Shown piece after piece: positions 53,904-60,384 of a stretch of DNA of 60,384 bases. Numbering within the stretch: the first letter of the stretch is position 1; each line of letters starts with the position of its first letter. Made by a program: the position numbers and the translations under genes. The notes below the pieces were generated by a model. That model searched no databases. It saw only the letters and a list, made by a program, of their open reading frames with translations, and was not told the origin of the DNA. Origin of the DNA: Lachnospiraceae bacterium (GTDB lineage Bacteria > Bacillota > Clostridia > Lachnospirales > Lachnospiraceae). Location: assembly GCA_015057865.1 (NCBI GenBank), contig SVDH01000014.1:1-60384 (forward strand), given 5' to 3'.

Positions 53904-55097
53904 TTATGATAACATACTCCTGATTTCAGATAACAATTCATGTGCGACATCATCTTTACTCATCAGCGGAAGCTCAATATTTGCCTCTTTGCTGATCAAC
54001 GTTACAACATTCGTATCATGTGCAAATCCTGCACCTGCGACCTTGACATTGTTTGCAACGATCAGATCCAGGTTTTTCTTCTCAAGCTTCTTTCTGGAAT
54101 TCTCCAGCATATTCTGGGTTTCCATGGAAAAGCCGCAAAGGAACTGACCTTCCCTCTTACATGCACCAAGTCCGCCAAGAATATCCTTCGTTCTTGCAAG
54201 CGGAATGCTCAGATCGTCATCACTCTTTTTGATCTTTTCATCAGATACATTGACCGGACGGTAATCTGCTACGGCCGCCGTCATGATCACAATGTCTGCG
54301 GTATCTTTATGTGCAAATACTGCGTCATACATATCCTGTGCGGAAACCACAGGTACAACGTTTGCAAACATCGGCGGTTCGATCGCGCACCGACCGCTGA
54401 CAAGCGTCACCTCCGCACCACGTCTGACGGCATCTTTTGCGATCGCATATCCCATCTTTCCGGTCGAATGATTCGTGATATACCGGACAGGATCGATCGC
54501 CTCCTGTGTAGGACCTGCCGTGATCAGAATACGTTTCCCTTTCAGATCTTTTTCAAAAGCGATCTCGTTGATGATATATTCCCGCAGAATCTCCGGTTCC
54601 GGAAGTTTGCCTTTTCCGGTATCTCTGCAGGCAAGCATCCCTTCCGCAGGCTCAATGATATGCATCCCAAACGATCTGAGTTTTTCGATATTTTCCTGCA
54701 CGATCGGATTCTCGAACATATTTGTATTCATGGCAGGCGCGATGTACATCGGTGCTTTGCATGCAAGCGCAGTCGTCGTAAGCATATCATCCGCGATCCC
54801 GTTCGCAAGCTTGCCGATCACATTCGCGCTTGCCGGCGCGACCATAAACAGATCCGCTTTCTGTGCCAGGCTGACATGTGCAACATGAAACTGGAAATTG
54901 CGGTCAAAGGTATCCACCAGACACTTGTTGTTCGTGATCGTCTCAAACGCAGTCGGATGAATAAAGTTTGTCGCGTTTTGGGTCATGATCACATGAACAT
55001 CCGCATGCAGCTTTATGAGCATGCTCGCAAGACTCGCCGCTTTATAGGCAGCAATGCTTCCCGTAACTCCCAGAATGACCGTTTTATTCGTTAACAT
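53904..55097 (-). CDS. coaBC: Bifunctional phosphopantothenoylcysteine decarboxylase / phosphopantothenate-cysteine ligase
   Basis: The 397-residue CoA enzyme has an N-terminal CoaC flavoprotein (ILGVTGSIAAYKAA; PAMNTNMF with the catalytic Asn; GMLACRDTGKGKLPEPE with the active Cys) and a C-terminal CoaB ligase (TAGPTQEAIDPVRYI; NHSTGKMGYAIA). It makes 4'-phosphopantetheine from phosphopantothenate and cysteine. It follows panD by two bases, joining pantothenate synthesis to CoA synthesis. Confidence 0.97.
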   Translation of the reverse strand: MLTNKTVILGVTGSIAAYKAASLASMLIKLHADVHVIMTQNATNFIHPTAFETITNNKCLVDTFDRNFQFHVAHVSLAQKADLFMVAPASANVIGKLANGIADDMLTTTALACKAPMYIAPAMNTNMFENPIVQENIEKLRSFGMHIIEPAEGMLACRDTGKGKLPEPEILREYIINEIAFEKDLKGKRILITAGPTQEAIDPVRYITNHSTGKMGYAIAKDAVRRGAEVTLVSGRCAIEPPMFANVVPVVSAQDMYDAVFAHKDTADIVIMTAAVADYRPVNVSDEKIKKSDDDLSIPLARTKDILGGLGACKREGQFLCGFSMETQNMLENSRKKLEKKNLDLIVANNVKVAGAGFAHDTNVVTLISKEANIELPLMSKDDVAHELLSEIRSMLS

Positions 55098-55099
55098 GT

Positions 55100-55507
55100 T
55101 TATGCCTCCGCATCTTTTGCTATGTCAAAAAGCTCTCCATGCTTCTCGTAATTGGTAATACGCGAAATCTGATTGTGTTCATCCACAAATACAACCGTAG
55201 GATGATGCTCTTTTGCTTCTTCCGGTGTCAGATCGCAATACGCCATGATGATGATCGTATCGCCTGCAGACGCAAGTCTCGCCGCGGCACCGTTTAAGCA
55301 GATCATACCGCTGCCTGCATCACCAGCGATCGTATACGTCTCTAACCGGCTTCCGTTGCTGCAGTTTACGATCTGCACCTTTTCGTATTCCAAAATACCT
55401 GCCGCCTCTAAAAGAAGCGGATCGACTGTAATACTGCCGACATAGTTTAACTCGGCCTGAACGACTGTTGCACGATGAATCTTTGCTTTCAACATCTGAA
55501 GGGTCAT
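55100..55507 (-). CDS. panD: Aspartate 1-decarboxylase
   Basis: The 135-residue pyruvoyl enzyme makes beta-alanine from aspartate. [25 protein letters not shown] carries the self-cleavage site Gly-Ser, whose Ser becomes the pyruvoyl group. The start ATG 55507 (AAAGGAG 12 bases before) gives four residues before MLKAKIH, as in many homologues; the internal ATG is an alternative. Confidence 0.96.
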   Translation of the reverse strand: MTLQMLKAKIHRATVVQAELNYVGSITVDPLLLEAAGILEYEKVQIVNCSNGSRLETYTIAGDAGSGMICLNGAAARLASAGDTIIIMAYCDLTPEEAKEHHPTVVFVDEHNQISRITNYEKHGELFDIAKDAEA

Positions 55508-55523
55508 AAAACGTTCTTCTCCT

Positions 55524-56363
55524 TTATACGATAAAATTATCAATCAGTCGTGTCTTACCGATATAAACTGCCATTGCCACGAGCGCCGGCGCTTTGATCG
55601 TCGTGATCTGCTGCATCGTCAGTCCGTCAACAGCTTTTACATAATCGATCTTTGCAAGCGGTTCTGCTTCGATCATCTGTTTCATTTCTCCAAGAACAAC
55701 CGCTGCATCAGTCTCTCCGTCTGCGACCATCTGCTGTCCACGAAATACCGCACGAGAAAGAACCAGTGCTGCTTTTCTTTCTTCTTCAGAGAGATATGTA
55801 TTCCGGGAGCTCTTTGCCAGACCGTCTTCTTCTCTTACGATCGGGCATCCAACGATCTCCAGATTCATATTCAGATCTTCCACCATGTGACGTACGACCG
55901 CCAGCTGCTGTGCATCCTTCTGTCCAAAATATGCCCGATCCGGTTCTGTGATATGGAACAGCTTACTCAAAACGGTACAAACCCCGCGGAAATGTGTCGG
56001 ACGTGTCAGACCGCAAAGCTCTTCGGTCAAAAGCGTCATGTCAACAAATGTCGTAAAGTTCTTGTGATACATCTCTTCCGGTTCCGGATGGAAGATGACA
56101 TCTGCGCCAAGGGATTCGCAGTATGCGCTGTCCTTTTCCAGATCTCTCGGATAGGTCGCAAGATCCTCATTCGGTGCAAACTGGATCGGATTGACAAAGA
56201 TGCTTACAACCACTTTGTCATTTTCTTTGCGCGCCGCAGTCACCAGACTGCCGTGCCCCTCGTGAAGATATCCCATGGTCGGAACCAGACCGATGCTAAA
56301 GTCTTCTTTTTTCCAGCCGCGAATGATCTCTTTTAATTCTGCGATCGTTGATACTATTTTCAT
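55524..56363 (-). CDS. panC: Pantothenate synthetase
   Basis: The 279-residue nucleotidyl-transferase-fold enzyme joins pantoate and beta-alanine using [18 protein letters not shown] contains the HIGH-like motif, [17 protein letters not shown] the pantoate site, and [16 protein letters not shown] the KSSRN nucleotide loop. It sits between panB and panD. Confidence 0.97.
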   Translation of the reverse strand: MKIVSTIAELKEIIRGWKKEDFSIGLVPTMGYLHEGHGSLVTAARKENDKVVVSIFVNPIQFAPNEDLATYPRDLEKDSAYCESLGADVIFHPEPEEMYHKNFTTFVDMTLLTEELCGLTRPTHFRGVCTVLSKLFHITEPDRAYFGQKDAQQLAVVRHMVEDLNMNLEIVGCPIVREEDGLAKSSRNTYLSEEERKAALVLSRAVFRGQQMVADGETDAAVVLGEMKQMIEAEPLAKIDYVKAVDGLTMQQITTIKAPALVAMAVYIGKTRLIDNFIV

Positions 56364-56376
56364 CTTTTGTTTCTCC

Positions 56377-57207
56377 TTATCTGACCAGCTGATCGATAAT
56401 CTCGTCTGAGATCGAGTATGTGTTTTCTTCTGCCGGGAATGTGCCTGCTTTTACTTCTGCAATATAATCCGCAAAGCCCTGCTTCATGACATCGCCTGCA
56501 TTTGCGAAGTGTTTCACAAATTTCGGAACAAAATCAGAGAACATCGCCAGCATATCCTGGTAAACCAGAACCTGTCCGTCACAGCCTGCACTCGCGCCGA
56601 TTCCGATCGTCGGAATAGAAACGGTCTGTGTGATCACATCCGCAAGCTTTGCCGGAATTCCTTCCAGCACGACCATGGACGCGCCTGCTTCCTCAACGCG
56701 CTTTGCGTCATCAAGAATCTTCTGTGCTGCTTCTACCGACTTACCCTGTACCTTGAATCCGCCAAACGCATTGACTGACTGAGGTGTCAAACCGATGTGT
56801 GCGCAAACCGGGATCTGTGCGTCAACGATCGCTCTGATCTGCGGGCAGACTGTTGCGCCGCCTTCCAGCTTAACGGCATTTGCATGACCTTCCTTTAAGA
56901 GACGGCCGGCATTCAGAACCGCATCATATACAGAAGTCTGATAGGAAAGGAACGGCATATCGCCGAGCACAAAAGCATCTCCCGCGCCACGGCTTACTGC
57001 AGCCGTATGATGGATCATGTCTTCCATCGTCACCGGAATCGTTGAATCATATCCCAGCATAACCTGTCCAAGGGAATCTCCGACCAAAAGGATATTAACC
57101 CCTGCCTGGTCCATCAGGCGTGCCATAGAATAATCATAGCAGGTCAGCATCGTGATCTTGTCATTTTCTGCTTTCTGTTTCTGTATCGTTAAAATCGTGT
57201 TTTTCAT
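56377..57207 (-). CDS. panB: 3-methyl-2-oxobutanoate hydroxymethyltransferase
   Basis: The 276-residue TIM-barrel enzyme makes ketopantoate from alpha-ketoisovalerate and methylene-THF. Signatures are [38 protein letters not shown] (metal Asp), ADLPFLSYQ-like GDMPFLSYQ and [10 protein letters not shown]. Its ATG overlaps the end of the DUF2520 gene by four bases. Confidence 0.97.
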   Translation of the reverse strand: MKNTILTIQKQKAENDKITMLTCYDYSMARLMDQAGVNILLVGDSLGQVMLGYDSTIPVTMEDMIHHTAAVSRGAGDAFVLGDMPFLSYQTSVYDAVLNAGRLLKEGHANAVKLEGGATVCPQIRAIVDAQIPVCAHIGLTPQSVNAFGGFKVQGKSVEAAQKILDDAKRVEEAGASMVVLEGIPAKLADVITQTVSIPTIGIGASAGCDGQVLVYQDMLAMFSDFVPKFVKHFANAGDVMKQGFADYIAEVKAGTFPAEENTYSISDEIIDQLVR

Positions 57208-58043
57208 TTTAATATTTCCTCCATCGTGCTGTAATCCCTGTCCGGATTTTTTGCTTTAGCTACTTTTACAACCTCTTTTGAAAGGACACGGTATACTTCT
57301 GCCTGTTCTTTGGACATACAGGACAGATGTGCCAGAACAGTCTCCGTATCATTTCGCTCAATCGGGCCGGTCAGTGCATTGACAGGTCCTGCAGATGCAA
57401 TGTTCTCTGCGTTGTTTCTGATCAAAGGAGCCAGTGCTTCCTGTGCCTCGCCAGCCGAAAAGCCGCATTCCTGCAGCAGACCGAGCCCAAATGCCGAAAG
57501 CCCGACATAGAGGTTGCTGACGATCGCAGCAGCTGCATGATATTTGGTCTTACTGTCGGTTTTGATGACAGCATACCGGTTTCCCATGCATTCTAACAGT
57601 TGTTTGATCTGATCCAGCCGTGCCGGATCTCCTTCAATCGTGAAAAACGTTCCCGAAAGCCCTTTGTATGACGTGTAACGGTCATGAAAAGCAAAGAGCG
57701 GATGGATGGAATAACCGAAGGCCCCCAGCTCTTTGATTCCGGAAAACAATTCCGAGCTGTGCGCCCCACTGATATGACAGATGATCTTGTTTTGTATCCC
57801 GAGAGATTTGATCTCTTCCCAGACAGGAAGGATCGCCCGGTCCGGAACCGTAAGGAACAGCATATCACTGTCTGCCACAAGCTGATCTTTTGAATCATAA
57901 GCACGTGTGCCGGTGAACTGTGCTGCTTCTGCTGCAGATTCGGGATGATGATTATAATATCCCGTAATCTCAATACCGCGCTCGGTTAGAAATTTTCCAA
58001 GAGAAAATCCCGCTTTCCCTGCGCCGATAAATCCAATTTTCAT
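57204..58043 (-). CDS. Rossmann-fold/DUF2520 protein, probable PanG-type ketopantoate reductase
   Basis: The 279-residue protein starts at ATG 58043 (GGAGGG seven bases before); an ATG two codons earlier is too close to that site. [16 protein letters not shown] is the NAD(P)-binding loop; [13 protein letters not shown] and [12 protein letters not shown] follow, and a C-terminal helical DUF2520 domain begins near 150. It is first in the panBCD-coaBC operon, where a ketopantoate reductase is otherwise missing. PanG, described from Francisella and some Firmicutes as an alternative to PanE, is of this type. The assignment rests on context and family. Confidence 0.78.
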   Translation of the reverse strand: MKIGFIGAGKAGFSLGKFLTERGIEITGYYNHHPESAAEAAQFTGTRAYDSKDQLVADSDMLFLTVPDRAILPVWEEIKSLGIQNKIICHISGAHSSELFSGIKELGAFGYSIHPLFAFHDRYTSYKGLSGTFFTIEGDPARLDQIKQLLECMGNRYAVIKTDSKTKYHAAAAIVSNLYVGLSAFGLGLLQECGFSAGEAQEALAPLIRNNAENIASAGPVNALTGPIERNDTETVLAHLSCMSKEQAEVYRVLSKEVVKVAKAKNPDRDYSTMEEILK

Positions 58044-58163
58044 GTGCATCCCTCCATTCTAAAGGCGGGACAGTTGATCCTGCGTTTCCATATGGTTCCG
58101 ATATGTGCACAAGAACAGCTGTAAACGGTATGGTTTCATCCGAATACCATCCAAAGTCGATTC

Positions 58164-58192
58164 ATTATAGCATTCCTAGAGGGAATCGACAA
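58164..58192 (-). promoter_or_regulatory. Promoter of the pantothenate/CoA operon
   Basis: On the minus strand TTGTCG (58192-58187), a 17-base spacer and a perfect TATAAT (58169-58164) overlap the end of the upstream gene. The leader to the ATG at 58043 is ~115 bases, with a GGTAT/ATACC-type short hairpin and no recognised riboswitch. Confidence 0.75.
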
Positions 58193-58988
58193 GCGTATAT
58201 TTTTTTAATAACATCCCGATCCAGGCATCCTTTGAAATACGTGATGCGAGCACCTCTTTTGCATTGTCCCGCGCCGTCTGGAATGCCGGATCCAAGGCCA
58301 GTGTATCCAGTCTGTCCGAGAGTGCTTCAAGTTCCTCTTCTTCGGGCACAATACTTTCATCATCCGCAAAAGCGATATGCTCCTTTTGGGCTGTCGCTTT
58401 CAGCATCAGATAAGCCTGCAGCCCCCTCTCATCCTCATACTTCTGATACAGTTCAAGAAACTGCTCTTTTGCTTCCGAAAAGAGCAGAAATCTTGCATAG
58501 ATCACACCGGTATGATAGATCGTCCGCTTTTGCAGATCTTCTGTCATCTGCATAAACCGGCCGTCTTTTCTGAGATCAAGATATACAGACAATGCCTCTC
58601 TGTAGTTTTTCTGCGAAAGAAGGTAATCCGCATAGATGATCTGACGCTCTACAGCAGATTTATCCTGCAGGGATATGATCATTCGATGCAGTTCATTCAG
58701 TTCTTCCCTGTCATAGATCCCGGAAAAGGAAAAAATCTTTTCTGTAAGCTCTGAAGGTGCTTTTCCGGCTGCCTTCATATCCCGCAGGGAAGACGAAAGA
58801 CCTGTGAGCTTCAACTGATCCTGGATCCAGATGATCAGATCATCCGAAAAGAAGACTTCTTCCAGCAAAAACAAGTGCCCGTGCATATAAAAGCAAAGTT
58901 CTTCCAGAGAATAAACCGGATCCAGGCCGGGGGCCGGGAAATATGGAATTTTAACCTGCTTATTTTGACAAAGAATAAAATCTTTCAC
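58176..58988 (-). CDS. TPR-like helical protein of unknown function
   Basis: The 271-residue protein is read from a GTG at 58988, preceded by GAAGGAG. It starts FILCQNKQVKIPYFPAPGLD and continues all-helical. The pattern YADYLLSQKNYREALSVYLDL...HTGVIYARFLLFSEAKEQFLELYQKY looks like two or three tetratricopeptide-type helix pairs (about 125-200). It is 13 bases after the Hsp70-like gene and probably works with it. No catalytic motif is seen. Confidence 0.6.
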   Translation of the reverse strand: MKDFILCQNKQVKIPYFPAPGLDPVYSLEELCFYMHGHLFLLEEVFFSDDLIIWIQDQLKLTGLSSSLRDMKAAGKAPSELTEKIFSFSGIYDREELNELHRMIISLQDKSAVERQIIYADYLLSQKNYREALSVYLDLRKDGRFMQMTEDLQKRTIYHTGVIYARFLLFSEAKEQFLELYQKYEDERGLQAYLMLKATAQKEHIAFADDESIVPEEEELEALSDRLDTLALDPAFQTARDNAKEVLASRISKDAWIGMLLKKYTLVDSL

Positions 58989-59001
58989 AGCTGCTCCTTC
59001 T

Positions 59002-60243
59002 CTACAGATCAATCTCAAAATGCCATGTTTTCATACTCGACTCATAAAACGAACCAAATCCGCCGTCAGTAATCTCTATACAAAGACTCTTTTCTGATAA
59101 GGGATAGGCGATCACATCCAGATACATCCCCTTCTCAGGCCGCTTCGGAAAGTCTGAAAGATCCAGTATGGCACAAGGCTCCTGCGTATTATTGCTGTCA
59201 TCATCCCAGATCTCAAAATGCTGCGTTCCGTTATAGAGCAATCGATAGGAAACAAAACTCTCAAACCAGTTCGCGCGAGGCATAACCAGCGGAATATAGT
59301 TTGTTTTCTGCTGATCCAGCACACGTAAAAACCGTTTTGAACGAATCCGGTACTCACATTCATAGCGGACCTGCGGGCGGGCAACGGTACGCATACGGCA
59401 TGCGCCGTAGCAGGCACCACGGGAAAAAATATGATTTCCGATAAAGATACGCTTATTTGTGCCGATCGCCTCCATAACGGCATGGCGCCAGTCTCCTTCA
59501 AAGCGTTCTCCGATCAGATACACACCGGAAACCGTATTCCCATTCAAAGCCGCTTTGACCTGTTCTGCCATAAACTGATCCAGTGCTTTGTCATCATCAT
59601 AAACATCTGCCGAAAACGGGATCCGTTCCTGTGCAACCTCCATGACCCGGTCAGCACCGGAAACGCTGCGGTGTGCACGCATCGTTGTCAGGTGGTCTTT
59701 TGTCAGCACAAACAGACAGGTGTCCTGCTTCCAGATGGAACGGTCCTGCATACTGATGTAGTCAAAAAAGCTCTCTCTGTAATCAGTGATCCTGAAATGC
59801 TCCCGGTCGATCTCCAGATTCTTTCGCAGCTCTTCCATCAACGATACCACTTCGGATGAAATCTCCGGAACTGTGATCGTCAGGTCATAAGGAATCGTAC
59901 GATCTTTCTCATAGTGCTTCCGGAAATAAAGCAGACGTCTGATCAGCCGGAACAGATCTTCCTTTTCCGGCGCCTGCGGATCCAAAAGCGCAATCGCGAA
60001 CAGGTTGTCCCGAAATACCGCTTCTCCCTCTGCCTCAGGCCGGAAATGCAGTGCTTCTTCACCATAATAATATTTTCCATTGTTCATCCGCAGCACCGCA
60101 AGCGGGAACTCCTGTCTGTTGCTGTCCGCTACAGATGCCGCTTCCTTCGGTTCCGTCAGATCGGCACGATAAAAGCTGATCACGGCACGCGATGCATTCA
60201 GATCAATTCCGATATATAATTGCCGGTCCTTATTGCCTTCCAT
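59002..60243 (-). CDS. Hsp70/actin-fold-like protein, DUF5716 type
   Basis: The 413-residue protein opens with RQLYIGIDLNASRAVISFY, like the first phosphate loop of Hsp70/actin-fold ATPases, and DLTITVPEISSEVVSLMEEL resembles the TVP strand of DnaK. The middle and the C-terminal beta-rich part (from ~300) are not recognised; the second phosphate loop (DxG) is not obvious, so ATPase activity is uncertain. It lies seven bases after another gene that runs off the window and upstream of the TPR-like protein. Confidence 0.6.
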   Translation of the reverse strand: MEGNKDRQLYIGIDLNASRAVISFYRADLTEPKEAASVADSNRQEFPLAVLRMNNGKYYYGEEALHFRPEAEGEAVFRDNLFAIALLDPQAPEKEDLFRLIRRLLYFRKHYEKDRTIPYDLTITVPEISSEVVSLMEELRKNLEIDREHFRITDYRESFFDYISMQDRSIWKQDTCLFVLTKDHLTTMRAHRSVSGADRVMEVAQERIPFSADVYDDDKALDQFMAEQVKAALNGNTVSGVYLIGERFEGDWRHAVMEAIGTNKRIFIGNHIFSRGACYGACRMRTVARPQVRYECEYRIRSKRFLRVLDQQKTNYIPLVMPRANWFESFVSYRLLYNGTQHFEIWDDDSNNTQEPCAILDLSDFPKRPEKGMYLDVIAYPLSEKSLCIEITDGGFGSFYESSMKTWHFEIDL

Positions 60244-60247
60244 TTGC

Positions 60248-60384
60248 TTATTCCTCTAACATTTGAAATGCCGCTTCTGTGAGATCCGTCAGTCTGGCGG
60301 TCCTCATCAGCTGCGTCTCATCGATATTCCTGCCTGAAAAGATCTTCGCCGTCTCTCCGTACAGGGACTCTTCTCCGCCATGCA
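60248..60384 (-). CDS. C-terminal end of a gene running off the right edge
   Basis: The minus-strand frame is open from the edge to TAA at 60250-60248. The visible 45 residues (GGEESLYGETAKIFSGRNIDE...LTEAAFQMLEE) are charged and helical. It ends four bases before the ATG of the DUF5716-type gene, so the two are one operon; a chaperone-like partner is possible but unproven. Confidence 0.6.
   Translation of the reverse strand, partial: HGGEESLYGETAKIFSGRNIDETQLMRTARLTDLTEAAFQMLEE

Overview
The window looks like a chromosome segment of a low-to-moderate GC Clostridia species, most likely Lachnospiraceae. The reasons are the CodY, SepF, HAAS/DUF4097, DUF1292 and DUF5662 genes, the radC-mreBCD-pbp2-rodA-mgsA and comM-dprA-topA-codY-rpsB-tsf gene orders, strong AGGAGG ribosome binding sites and lipoprotein signals. 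No rRNA, tRNA, CRISPR array or complete insertion sequence was seen.

Positions 1-12700 are accessory DNA. The left 1.8 kb is essentially gene-free and packed with repeats. Two elements, about 12 kb apart (401-723 and 12334-12660), have almost base-for-base the same layout: a shared 17-bp leader, 35 bases, seven direct copies of a ~19-bp motif at matching irregular intervals, a small hairpin and one inverted copy. Each element has its own version of the motif. A third, opposite-facing cluster lies at 777-950, and an unrelated 65-bp tandem hairpin repeat at 1396-1540. Between them lie a PadR-HAAS-DUF4097 operon, a foreign-looking alpha/beta hydrolase, a PHP phosphoesterase, a lipoprotein, gene remnants, a zinc-ribbon/SAP protein and an N6-adenine DNA methylase that is cut short exactly at the leader of the second element.

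From 12717 to the right edge the DNA is gene-dense housekeeping chromosome, almost all on the minus strand. Read in the direction of transcription (right to left) it holds: an Hsp70-like pair of unknown function with a TPR-like protein; a pantothenate/CoA operon (DUF2520/PanG-like, panB, panC, panD, coaBC) followed by a UvrD-type helicase; trpS; comM-dprA-topA-codY; rpsB-tsf; a PPi-type phosphofructokinase; rlmH-phoH-ybeY; a lipid-flippase-like protein and two flavoproteins; mutS-mutL-miaA; a methionine gamma-lyase-like enzyme; radC-mreBCD-pbp2-rodA-mgsA; a lipoprotein DD-carboxypeptidase; a HlyD-like protein; yggS-sepF-lspA-rluD; and a cytidylate-kinase-like protein, a flavodoxin and a VOC protein. 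The wall-elongation and division clusters lack genes often found in them (minCDE between pbp2 and rodA; ylmH and divIVA between sepF and lspA).
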